Source: Bacteroidota bacterium
GTDB lineage: Bacteria; Bacteroidota; Bacteroidia; NS11-12g; UBA9320
NCBI GenBank assembly: GCA_018700895.1
Contig: JABIUV010000019.1
Location: 1-33,602 of the forward strand
Length of the DNA: 33,602 nucleotides
Direction: 5' to 3'
Of this stretch, positions 25,185-33,262 are shown piece by piece; positions within the stretch are counted from its first letter, which is position 1; each line of letters begins with the position of its first letter. The notes under the pieces are model-generated. The model was not told the origin of the DNA. It searched no databases and saw nothing but the letters and a program-made list of their open reading frames with translations. The position numbers and the translations under genes are program-made.

Positions 25185-27985
25185 TCATCCTTAGGCTCGC
25201 TCTCTCTGAATTTTCTAAGATTGTAAGAGAACGACAACATTACATAACGAGTAAGCACGTTACCATTGGTTTCCTCATAGTAACTATCGTAAAAGTTTTG
25301 AGCTACGTTATTATTCTGACCGAGTATATCATACATGCTCAATTGCACTTCTCCTCGCTTATTCTCAAACACTTGCTTTCCTATACCTGCTGTCCAAAGC
25401 AGCACTCTATTATTGAGCAAATCACTCAACCCAAAGTACTCTTGGTGCTGTAATTGAGTTCTGAAGGTAATACCCAATGGCATAATCCAATCGTACTTGA
25501 TCTTGCTTGTTTGTACGAGGTATTGATTATCCAAATCGCTATTCAATGAGTTGCTACTCACTACGTAATTACTCTCCGTGCTAATGGTGAAGTCAATGTT
25601 CTCCGATATATTACTACTTAACACAAAGCCCAATCCGTAGTTATGATTAAAGGTATTTACCTCCTCATCATTAATCATTGAAGGAATATTAGTGATACCC
25701 GTATTGAGGTTCATATTCAGATTACTTTTCAATTTCGCAAGTGGGAAACCGTAGGTTACAAAAGCATTGGCAGTATACTGTCCATCCAAATTAACGGGAT
25801 TTGATAATTGACCACCTCTAGGGATACTCACACCGTAGTACAGGGTGTCACTTATCGCCGTAAACGTACTTTGCCCGATATAATTTTTGGCTACACCACC
25901 ATTTATCATGGCATAAAAGATAGAGTTCTTCTTGGCATTGGTCACATTATATTTACTCATAAACCAATGACCATATGTTTGTGAGAGAGCTATATTACCC
26001 GTACTCAGCTGGAGGGCATTACTATTATCAATAGTCGTGGTGAGCTGACTAGCCTGAGGCTTGGTGGTATATGTTCGATACATCGCAAACCAAGATGCCT
26101 TATTAGCCAACCGTGCACGATACAAGGCAAAAGGCAATATATTTTGAAAGCTTTGATTTACATTTTCACGGGCTGGCACTGTTTGCACATTGTCTAAGGT
26201 AGCAATTTCATACTTCACCCTGGCTACAAAACCACCCTTACGATTAAACTTACGCACCCCAATACCAGCCTGATGGGTATTCCAATCGTTGTTATACCGT
26301 GACGATAGTGTGGAATCAAACGTACCCACTCCCGGAGCTATCACTCCGCTAAAAGTTTGTTGGTTCTGTACATTTTGACTATTGCTAAAGTCATAGCTAA
26401 CGAATGACCCTATTCCTTTGTCACCTAGCGGTTCGCTGAACATAATGCTCGTTTTAATTCCATCGGTGTTTTCGTCTAAGTCGCCTACCTGATCTATGTT
26501 ATCTGTAATAACACCATTTCTATTAACGGAATTGAGTTGATTATCCCCATCGGTGCGGTCTATGTCGCTTTTCACTTGCACAAAAAGGCTTCTCCCGCGT
26601 TTTTCACCATTGTAACGCATCATGAGGTTATTACTCATTTTGAGAGCAAAGAGATCACTCTTGAATGTTTGGTTTAGGGCATTAATTACCACACCTTCTT
26701 GACTGGTATTACCCAGCAAAGCACTCTCGCCATCATTTAGCTGAATGGTGGCACTCGGTATGTAAAAAAACGAAAGTTTAGGATTCACTTTATAAACTAT
26801 TTTAGCATTGAGCTTGTGATTAACATTGGTACTCAAACTACTATCCTGCTCATCATACTCCTGACCATTATCTATCAAGTAATACTGCTGATACGTTTTG
26901 TTAACAGCCTCATTTTGTCCTTGGTTGTAAAAATAACTGCTGCTTATGTCTATTTTCTTTCCCCATTTATCTTGATAGTTGAGTCCGCCAGCTACGGTCT
27001 CCGTTATACCACCCGCACTACTTACCTGAAAATCACTCGCACTACCTCCTGCACTAAATCCGCTTAGGAACGATGGTCTTCCGCTTCTGCCGGGTCCTCT
27101 TCCGCCTCTTCCTCTACCACCACCGCTATTGTCTCCTACTACACCAAGTAAGTCTTCTGCACTGAAATTTTGCTGATTAATGTTATTCACCTGCCCAAGA
27201 ACGGAGAGTCTTCGTTCTCCTCTAAACATATTTATGTTTCCTCCTGCACTATACCGCTCATCTGTTCCTCCACCAGCATACACCTTACCAAACTCGCCAT
27301 TACGCATGTTAATTTTGGTTACGATATTAATGGTCTTGATACGCGTACCATCATCTATACCACTTGCCTTGCTTTGCTCACTCTTATCATCAAAGATTTG
27401 AATCTTGTCTACTACTTCGGCAGGCAGTGTAGTAAGTGCAGTTTTGGGATCCTGACCAAAAAACTGTTTGCCATCTACGAGTACTTGTTGCACTTTTTCT
27501 CCTTGTGCTTTTATCTCCCCATTATCGTCCTGTACACCTGGCATTTTTTCTAACAAGTCTTTTGCATTCGCATTTTGATTGGTTTTATAAGCCTTGGCAT
27601 TAAAACTAGTGGTATCTCCTTGCGTCGTGGCCTGTAAAGATTGCTGACTTACCTTCACCCCTTCTAGCTCCGTCGCCTTTTCAGAAAGAAATATAGTTCC
27701 AAGGTAATCATCCCGCCTTACTCGCAAAGGTTCTGAGTATGGTTGAAGTCCGAGGTAGTTAATTTTGATGGTATACTCCCCTTTATTGAGTTCCACGGTA
27801 AAGTTCCCTTTCGCATCGGAAACGGCTCCAGCTGCGATAGTGCTATCTCGTTTCAGCACAAAAATTGTAGCCCCTACTATCGGTTCTTTGGTTTCAGCAT
27901 TTTTGAGCTTTCCGCCTATGGGATAGGTTTGGGCGGCAGCTAACGATGCTATGGATAAGGCGAGGAGTAATAAGATGTTTTTCAT
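25181..27985 (-). CDS. Outer membrane beta-barrel protein with carboxypeptidase-regulatory and plug domains (TonB-receptor-like)
   Basis: A 934-residue outer membrane protein. Residues 1-18 are a signal peptide. A carboxypeptidase-regulatory-like domain (about 22-100) contains EPIVGATIFVLKRDSTIAAG. The plug (about 125-225) contains AKDLLEKMPGVQDDNGEIKA and QQVLVDGKQFFGQDPKTAL, typical of the outer membrane beta-barrel family related to SusC and TonB receptors. A long strand-rich barrel follows. No SusD partner is next to it, so it is not a classic SusCD pair. A Gly/Arg-rich stretch lies at residues 287-304. Whether it serves the neighbouring lyase is unclear, since they converge rather than share an operon. 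An exact TAATTTTG -7 motif is at 28003-28010. Confidence 0.9.
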   Translation of the reverse strand: MKNILLLLALSIASLAAAQTYPIGGKLKNAETKEPIVGATIFVLKRDSTIAAGAVSDAKGNFTVELNKGEYTIKINYLGLQPYSEPLRVRRDDYLGTIFLSEKATELEGVKVSQQSLQATTQGDTTSFNAKAYKTNQNANAKDLLEKMPGVQDDNGEIKAQGEKVQQVLVDGKQFFGQDPKTALTTLPAEVVDKIQIFDDKSEQSKASGIDDGTRIKTINIVTKINMRNGEFGKVYAGGGTDERYSAGGNINMFRGERRLSVLGQVNNINQQNFSAEDLLGVVGDNSGGGRGRGGRGPGRSGRPSFLSGFSAGGSASDFQVSSAGGITETVAGGLNYQDKWGKKIDISSSYFYNQGQNEAVNKTYQQYYLIDNGQEYDEQDSSLSTNVNHKLNAKIVYKVNPKLSFFYIPSATIQLNDGESALLGNTSQEGVVINALNQTFKSDLFALKMSNNLMMRYNGEKRGRSLFVQVKSDIDRTDGDNQLNSVNRNGVITDNIDQVGDLDENTDGIKTSIMFSEPLGDKGIGSFVSYDFSNSQNVQNQQTFSGVIAPGVGTFDSTLSSRYNNDWNTHQAGIGVRKFNRKGGFVARVKYEIATLDNVQTVPARENVNQSFQNILPFALYRARLANKASWFAMYRTYTTKPQASQLTTTIDNSNALQLSTGNIALSQTYGHWFMSKYNVTNAKKNSIFYAMINGGVAKNYIGQSTFTAISDTLYYGVSIPRGGQLSNPVNLDGQYTANAFVTYGFPLAKLKSNLNMNLNTGITNIPSMINDEEVNTFNHNYGLGFVLSSNISENIDFTISTESNYVVSSNSLNSDLDNQYLVQTSKIKYDWIMPLGITFRTQLQHQEYFGLSDLLNNRVLLWTAGIGKQVFENKRGEVQLSMYDILGQNNNVAQNFYDSYYEETNGNVLTRYVMLSFSYNLRKFRESEPKDD

Positions 27986-28002
27986 TTATTGAAATATGGA
28001 GG

Positions 28003-28010
28003 CAAAATTA
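28003..28010 (-). promoter_or_regulatory. Putative -7 element of the outer membrane protein gene
   Basis: TAATTTTG on the minus strand, an exact TAnnTTTG match, 17 bases before the ATG at 27985. Confidence 0.45.
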
Positions 28011-28052
28011 GTTGGTATGGTTATTAAACTTTAAAAAAGGATATAATGTTTA

Positions 28053-28080
28053 TTGGACGACAATATTCGTCCTATATTTG
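28053..28080 (+). promoter_or_regulatory. Putative promoter of the LamG repeat protein gene, abutting its ATG
   Basis: TTG (28053-28055), 17 bases, then TATATTTG (28073-28080), an exact -7 match. The ATG is at 28086, 5 bases later, predicting a leaderless message. Confidence 0.5.
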
Positions 28081-28085
28081 AGATA

Positions 28086-30233
28086 ATGAAAAAATGTTTA
28101 ATCCTTGGTGTAGTTAGCTTGCTTTCTATCCTGAATTATGCTCAAACCAGTCAGAACGCTTTAGATTTTGATGGGAGTAATGACTACGTTCAAACTACCT
28201 TTGGTGGTGTTGCAGGCACCGCAAATAGAACTTTTGAGGCGTGGGTATATCTAACAAGTGCCCCTAGCGGCAACTCCTGCATTTTAGATTATGGTGCTAA
28301 TGCCGTAGGATCTAGAAATACTTTTTTTGTGAATACTAACCGTGCGATAGGGTATATCTCAGGAGGTACTAACTCAAATATTACTTCTTCTACCAACGCC
28401 GTGCCGCTTAATACTTGGACTCACGTGGCATTTGTATTAGACAATGGCACAGGTTATCTGTACGTAAATGGACAACAAAAAGGAACAGGCAATTTGTCTA
28501 CGGTAAACACGGGAACTGGAGGTACAAACCTTCGTATAGGTGAGCGTGTACCTGGAGGCTCTATCCCTTTTGATGGTATCATAGATGAGGTACGTATATG
28601 GAATGTAGCGAAAAGTGCTACGCAATTAACAGCTTTGAAAGATGAAGAGCTATGCTCTAGCCAAACAGGCTTAGTAGCCTATTACCGATGCAACGAAGGA
28701 ACCGCAAATGGTTCTAACACTAGTATAACAACGCTACCAGACAACTCCAACAGCAGTAATAATGGAACACTAACTAATTTTGGGTTATCGGGTTCTTCAT
28801 CTAATTGGGTAAATGGTGCTCCCCTTACCGCCGCTCCAAACACAGATACTACCTTAAACATTGAATCCTGTGGGAGTTATTTCACTCCAGGCGGTCAATT
28901 TGTAAATACGAGCAGAACGGTGACCGAAACCATAAGTAATAGCGTAGGATGCGACTCGCTTATCACCTTGAACATAACCATAAAACAAACGTCTTTTTCA
29001 AGAGATACTATAGTGGCGTGCGATAGTTTTAGAACGCCAACGGGCATTCTATATACAAGCTCACGGATTTACAATGAAACTTACACAAACACGGTGGGCT
29101 GCGATAGTGTAGTCCAGAGTTTACTACTCATAAACTACACACAACGCGACACCCAAAATATTACCTCTTGTGGTTCTTATCAATTACCTTCTGGTTTAAC
29201 AATTACGGCATCTGGGACCTATTCCGACAGCTTATCATCCTCAGCGAGTTGTGATAGCTTTGTCACCTACAACATTAACATTACGCAACCATCATCCTCT
29301 GTCTTAGCAGATACTACCTGTGGCACTTACATAAGCCCACGAGGAAATATTTACACCGAATCGGGCACATATCGAGACACGCTTATAAATCACTTAGGAT
29401 GCGACAGTGTTGTTATCCAAAACATTATAGTGAATCACCCTTCTGATACACTCCTCCAAAAAGTAGGCTGCGATAGCCTAGTGTCTGAAAGTGGTCAAAA
29501 CACGTGGTTTTTATCGGGCGGGTATAGTGAAATGTTCAGCAATCAGCAGCAATGCGATAGCACAGTACGGTATGACGTTTCGATCAATTTTAGCAGCCCT
29601 GGGGTGTTTTTTAGCGACACCATCGTTTGTGGCGAGAGCTACATCTCCCCTCTTGGCCAGTCCATAGGCAGTACTCAGATTATTACAGAAACAACCCAAA
29701 ACAGGTTTGGCTGTGATAGCTCGTATCAAATATCGGTAAAATTCCACAGTGTGGAGGCCCCATCGATACTCGTACAAGAAAAGGACACGCTTATTGCTAG
29801 TAATGCGTACGGGACCCAATACCAATGGTACAATTGCGATAATTTCACCAACTTGAGCAACGCTCAAACCAGCAAAATATCGTGGAAGGACCATTCCACA
29901 ACGTTGAACTTTGGTGTAGCAGTGGCTAATAGTCGTGATAATTGTGTAGACTCTCTGTGTATAAAACCAGATATGACAAACTCCATCTCCAAAACACCGG
30001 TTAACCATATCATTATTTATCCCAATCCGAATAATGGGATTTTCACCATATCTAATGCAAGTAGCATTAGGAGTATTGAAATTTTCAATACCTACGGTGC
30101 ATTGATAGAGAAACTAGAAAAAACAAACCACGGCAAAATTGACATGTCGCATCTTCCGAAAGGGAATTATTTTATCAAAATAGAGACGCGTTCTAACCAA
30201 GTACAGCACTCCAAAATAAGTTTCTCTTTGTAG
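28086..30233 (+). CDS. LamG-domain cell-surface protein with six Cys-rich 50-residue repeats and T9SS sorting domain
   Basis: A 715-residue exported protein. The start MKKCLILGVVSLLSILNYAQ is a signal peptide; the frame opens 11 codons earlier but that part precedes the signal. Residues about 23-200 are a concanavalin/LamG domain (LDFDGSNDYVQTTFGG, FEAWVYLTS, NTWTHVAFVLDNGTGYLYVN, FDGIIDEVRIWN). Then come six repeats, each opening with Cys (as in SCGSYFTPGG) and holding a second Cys in (G)CDS about 27 residues later. The C-terminal about 75 residues are a T9SS sorting domain (IIYPNPNNGIFTIS ... LPKGNYFIKIE). It is probably a surface adhesin or glycan-binding protein; the ligand is unknown. 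Confidence 0.9.
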   Translation: MKKCLILGVVSLLSILNYAQTSQNALDFDGSNDYVQTTFGGVAGTANRTFEAWVYLTSAPSGNSCILDYGANAVGSRNTFFVNTNRAIGYISGGTNSNITSSTNAVPLNTWTHVAFVLDNGTGYLYVNGQQKGTGNLSTVNTGTGGTNLRIGERVPGGSIPFDGIIDEVRIWNVAKSATQLTALKDEELCSSQTGLVAYYRCNEGTANGSNTSITTLPDNSNSSNNGTLTNFGLSGSSSNWVNGAPLTAAPNTDTTLNIESCGSYFTPGGQFVNTSRTVTETISNSVGCDSLITLNITIKQTSFSRDTIVACDSFRTPTGILYTSSRIYNETYTNTVGCDSVVQSLLLINYTQRDTQNITSCGSYQLPSGLTITASGTYSDSLSSSASCDSFVTYNINITQPSSSVLADTTCGTYISPRGNIYTESGTYRDTLINHLGCDSVVIQNIIVNHPSDTLLQKVGCDSLVSESGQNTWFLSGGYSEMFSNQQQCDSTVRYDVSINFSSPGVFFSDTIVCGESYISPLGQSIGSTQIITETTQNRFGCDSSYQISVKFHSVEAPSILVQEKDTLIASNAYGTQYQWYNCDNFTNLSNAQTSKISWKDHSTTLNFGVAVANSRDNCVDSLCIKPDMTNSISKTPVNHIIIYPNPNNGIFTISNASSIRSIEIFNTYGALIEKLEKTNHGKIDMSHLPKGNYFIKIETRSNQVQHSKISFSL
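28869..29745 (+). repeat. Six tandem Cys-containing protein repeats, 150-base period
   Basis: The first cysteine codon of the units is at 28869, 29019, 29169, 29319, 29469 and 29628, so the spacing is 150, 150, 150, 150 and 159 bases. In the three units checked the second cysteine (in CDS) is 81 bases after the first. DNA between units is diverged. Confidence 0.85.
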
Positions 30234-30336
30234 TCAAATAAAACTTCAAAGCCTTTCCTAAGTCGTGTAATTTGATTTATGCCTTTTTGAAAATATTTAA
30301 TACCAGAATACCTCGTACTGCGTTACTCTCCATATC

Positions 30337-31146
30337 GTGAATATCCCATACTACATTTTCGCTTTCCTACTTCTTAACTGCACTGGGGCACCGAACAACC
30401 GCACAGTCTTAGAAGTTGAACCGCAGATAGTAGCTGTAGAAGCGGCAGATTCTTTAGATAGCACTATTTCAAGGAGATTCAGAGCCCCGCAAGGTTACTC
30501 CAGCATCTTATCCGATTCTAATAGTTTTGGATCCTATCTGAGTCGTCTTAAGCTCAAGCCCATAGGCACTAAGGTGAAATATTATAATAGAACAACTAAA
30601 CCAAATTACAATGTCTACTGTGCAGTGGTAGATATGGATATAGACCCGCAGGACCTACAACAATGTGCCGATGCAGTAATGCGACTCAGAGGTGAATACC
30701 TATACCAGCACAAAAGATACGATGAAATAAAATTCAATTTTCTTTCTGATGGCAAGCCACGTTATTTCGTAGATTACGCCAAAGGAGATTTAAGTTATAC
30801 CAAATTCAGAAAGTATATGAAGTATGTATTTGCCTACGCCAATACTCGCTCACTTCATGCTGAACTAACGCCACGAGATATCAAAGATATGCAAATAGGC
30901 GATGTATTCATACAAAAAGGAAATCCCTACGGACACGCTGTAATAGTTGTAAATATGGCACAAGATAAAGAAGGCAATAAGCTATATATGCTCGCACAAA
31001 GTTATATGCCCGCTCAGGAGACTCAGATTCTCATAAATCCAACCGATCCGTCTCTAAGTCCTTGGTATCGATTAAAAGAAGGAGATATACAAACCCCAGA
31101 ATGGTTATTTAACAGCGGTGATTTACGGTCATTTCATACCAAATGA
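30337..31146 (+). CDS. DUF4846-family lipoprotein
   Basis: A 269-residue protein of the DUF4846 type, from memory of the family pattern: RFRAPQGYSSIL, SFGSYLSRLKLKPIGTKVKY, DLQQCADAVMRLRGEYLY, FRKYMKYVFAYANTRSL, IGDVFIQKGNPYGHAVIVVN and MLAQSYMPAQETQIL-NP. The start MNIPYYIFAFLLLNC has a short lipobox with Cys15, so it should be membrane-anchored. The start codon is GTG at 30337; no in-frame ATG gives the signal. The function of DUF4846 is unknown; the conserved GHAVIVV and AQSYMPAQ segments look like an enzyme or NlpC-like site, but that is only an impression. It is a little shorter than the relatives I remember. Confidence 0.85.
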   Translation: MNIPYYIFAFLLLNCTGAPNNRTVLEVEPQIVAVEAADSLDSTISRRFRAPQGYSSILSDSNSFGSYLSRLKLKPIGTKVKYYNRTTKPNYNVYCAVVDMDIDPQDLQQCADAVMRLRGEYLYQHKRYDEIKFNFLSDGKPRYFVDYAKGDLSYTKFRKYMKYVFAYANTRSLHAELTPRDIKDMQIGDVFIQKGNPYGHAVIVVNMAQDKEGNKLYMLAQSYMPAQETQILINPTDPSLSPWYRLKEGDIQTPEWLFNSGDLRSFHTK

Positions 31147-31209
31147 ATGTTTTGGACGACGCTTAATAGGGTTCTTATACTCAAAAACGAGCCAGGAATA
31201 TTATTTTAG

Positions 31210-31764
31210 TTAAAATGCTACCTGTTTACCCGCAATAGTATCATAGTACATCGTCACCTCTTTAAATTTCAAGTGACTATTATCACCTAAATAGACCCTA
31301 CACTTGTGTATAGGCTTCATGTAGAGATGTAACGTCATTGCAACCTCAGTAGTAGTGTTTTTTAAACTATGAAAGAACGAGGACTCGTCTGCATTAGTAA
31401 TTTCAAAAGTGCCAAGCGTTCTAGAACCAGTAGGTGTCATTACATCATCTTCATAAGTATACATCTCCTCTAAGAAAGTACCTTGGATTACTTTCACCCA
31501 ACACTCCTTATCATCGTGACAGTGAATGGCGGTTTGCTGGCCTGGTTGCCAGCATAATAACACAAGCTCATACGCATCGTTGTGCGATATGCAATTGCGA
31601 GTATAACGATCTGCTTTCCAAGTAGCATATTGAATAAACTGTTCAGCCGACAATGCGACAGACCCCAATTGATTAGTAACAGATTCAAAATCCCCGTCAT
31701 TTAAACGGGCCACCAACTCTTTAAGGTTTGAAACTTTCTGATGTGTTTTTTCTTGAAAAGACAT
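31210..31764 (-). CDS. Cysteine dioxygenase
   Basis: A 184-residue cupin enzyme that oxidises L-cysteine to cysteine sulfinate using non-haem iron. The iron ligands are His81 and His83 in TAIHCHDDKECWVKVIQG and His132 in SSFFHSLKN. Arg56 in YTRNCISH matches the carboxylate-binding arginine that distinguishes cysteine dioxygenase from mercaptopropionate dioxygenase. Cys88 and Tyr148 (in TLHLYMKP) occupy the positions of the Cys-Tyr thioether cofactor of mammalian enzymes. The frame opens far upstream at 32088, but the start at 31764 gives the correct family length and avoids overlap with the divergent gene. It is divergent from a group II decarboxylase with 100 bases between them. Confidence 0.93.
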   Translation of the reverse strand: MSFQEKTHQKVSNLKELVARLNDGDFESVTNQLGSVALSAEQFIQYATWKADRYTRNCISHNDAYELVLLCWQPGQQTAIHCHDDKECWVKVIQGTFLEEMYTYEDDVMTPTGSRTLGTFEITNADESSFFHSLKNTTTEVAMTLHLYMKPIHKCRVYLGDNSHLKFKEVTMYYDTIAGKQVAF

Positions 31765-31776
31765 ATAAAAAGAAGA

Positions 31777-31784
31777 CAAATTTA
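31777..31784 (-). promoter_or_regulatory. Putative -7 element of the cysteine dioxygenase gene
   Basis: TAAATTTG on the minus strand, an exact match, 12 bases before the ATG. Confidence 0.45.
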
Positions 31785-31809
31785 GCTTATTACCGCAAGA
31801 TTCTGAGTA

Positions 31810-31840
31810 TTTGGTCTTAGTTTTTAACAATCTACGCTTT
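31810..31840 (+). promoter_or_regulatory. Putative promoter of the PLP decarboxylase gene
   Basis: TTTG (31810-31813), 19 bases, then TACGCTTT (31833-31840), six of eight matches to the -7 consensus, 24 bases before the ATG at 31865. Both this and the dioxygenase promoter fit in the 100-base divergent gap. Confidence 0.4.
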
Positions 31841-31864
31841 TTCTTGCTAACCCCATTTAATACT

Positions 31865-33241
31865 ATGACGTTTGACGAAGAAAGAATGAAAGCAGAATTA
31901 GATTTTTTTAACGAACTCGTAAATAAACTTTTAGAACAAGAAGAAAACGAACCAGTAGTATCCCCTATTCCTGCAGGCGACGTTATAAAAGAGCTACATT
32001 TAGGCTTTGATGATGCCCCATTAGAGCTTAGCGAATGGAAAAAAGTGGTAGAGACCGCCGTAATGAATACACCACGTACCGCATCCAAGCTGTTTTTTAA
32101 TCAACTTTTTGGCGGAAGGCAACCTAAAGCAGTAATTGGCGACCTCTTGGCAGTACTGCTCAACAACAGTATGTACACTTATAAAGTTGCTGGACCACAA
32201 GCAGGTATAGAAATAGCAATACTTCAGGAAGTGTGCAAACTCGTAGGATACGAAGATGGAGATGGCACAATGCCTCCAGGTGGCAGTATGAGTAACTATA
32301 TGGGACTTGTAATGGCTCGTGATGCTAAGGATAATACCGTACGTTATTCGGGTGTGACTAAGCGAATGACGCTCTACACATCCAATACATCACATTATAG
32401 TACACCAAAAAATGCCGCGTTTGCTGGAGTAGGTCGTGATAACATACGCTATATCAATAATGATAACGAAGGCAGAATGGACCCAGCTCACCTAGAAAAA
32501 TGCATTCAGAAAGATCTCGCTCACGGGCATACTCCTTTTTATGTAAATGCCACGGCAGGCACTACTGTTTTGGGGGCATTTGACGATATAAATGCCTTAG
32601 CAGATGTATGCCAAAAGTATAGACTTTGGCTACACGTAGATGGTGCCTATTGCGGTGCGGTTATATTCAGCAAAAAGTACAAGCACCTTGTAGCAGGAAT
32701 AGAGCGAAGTGATAGCTTTAGTTTCAATGCCCACAAAATGCTCGGCACTCCACTCAGTAGCTCCATCATCGTAACCAAGCATAAGGAGCAACTCGTAAAA
32801 TCATTTAGTAACGAAGCCGACTACCTATATCAAACGGGAGACGAAGATTTTGACTTAGGGAGAACAAGCATACAATGCGGCCGTCGAAATGACGCCCTGA
32901 AACTATGGACTCTATGGAAAGCCGTGGGCACTAGTGGACTCGAAAAAATAGTAGACCAACAATTTAAACTAGCAGAAGTAGCTCGTGATTATATACGGAG
33001 TAATTCGGACTTCACTTTATACAGCCATCCTAATTCTATATCGGTATGTTTTAATTATAAAAAATTAGACCCAAAGGTGCTCTGCACACAGCTATACGAG
33101 GATGGCTCACTGATGGTAGGTTATGGTAAGTTTAAGGGACAAGAGTTTGTAAGATTGGTGACTATAAATGCTACTAACACCAAAGTTGATATATTGCAAT
33201 TTTTCAAAGCACTGGAAGAAGGAGCTAAACATATTGGTTAA
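31865..33241 (+). CDS. Group II PLP-dependent decarboxylase, cysteine sulfinate decarboxylase-like
   Basis: A 458-residue enzyme of the glutamate/cysteine sulfinate/aromatic amino acid decarboxylase group. Marks are ASKLFFNQLFGG, MPPGGSMSNYMGLVMARD, the cofactor strand LWLHVDGAYCGA, the PLP lysine Lys291 in SFSFNAHKMLGTPLSSS, and the C-terminal EFVRLVTINATNT. In the substrate region the sequence LNNSMYTY is closer to mammalian cysteine sulfinate decarboxylase (LNTSQYTY) than to glutamate decarboxylase (ANTNMFTY), both recalled from memory. Together with the divergent cysteine dioxygenase this points to hypotaurine formation. The frame opens at 31811, but the ATG at 31865 avoids the promoter region and gives the family start. 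Glutamate or aspartate as substrate remains possible. Confidence 0.88.
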   Translation: MTFDEERMKAELDFFNELVNKLLEQEENEPVVSPIPAGDVIKELHLGFDDAPLELSEWKKVVETAVMNTPRTASKLFFNQLFGGRQPKAVIGDLLAVLLNNSMYTYKVAGPQAGIEIAILQEVCKLVGYEDGDGTMPPGGSMSNYMGLVMARDAKDNTVRYSGVTKRMTLYTSNTSHYSTPKNAAFAGVGRDNIRYINNDNEGRMDPAHLEKCIQKDLAHGHTPFYVNATAGTTVLGAFDDINALADVCQKYRLWLHVDGAYCGAVIFSKKYKHLVAGIERSDSFSFNAHKMLGTPLSSSIIVTKHKEQLVKSFSNEADYLYQTGDEDFDLGRTSIQCGRRNDALKLWTLWKAVGTSGLEKIVDQQFKLAEVARDYIRSNSDFTLYSHPNSISVCFNYKKLDPKVLCTQLYEDGSLMVGYGKFKGQEFVRLVTINATNTKVDILQFFKALEEGAKHIG

Positions 33242-33248
33242 ACAACCC

Positions 33249-33256
33249 TACATTCG
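33249..33256 (+). promoter_or_regulatory. Putative -7 element before the His/Cys-rich protein gene
   Basis: TACATTCG matches TAnnTTTG in seven of eight positions, 6 bases before the TTG start, and is followed by CCG as in the M3 peptidase promoter (TAACTTCGCCG). Confidence 0.35.
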
Positions 33257-33262
33257 CCGTTC

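Noticed and set aside
29511-30008. A 165-codon open frame antisense to the LamG repeat protein
   Set aside because: The plus strand has clear repeats and a sorting domain; the antisense frame shows no recognisable motif.
31765-32088. Upstream extension of the cysteine dioxygenase frame by 108 codons
   Set aside because: It is antisense to the decarboxylase, Ser-rich and unlike any dioxygenase N-terminus.
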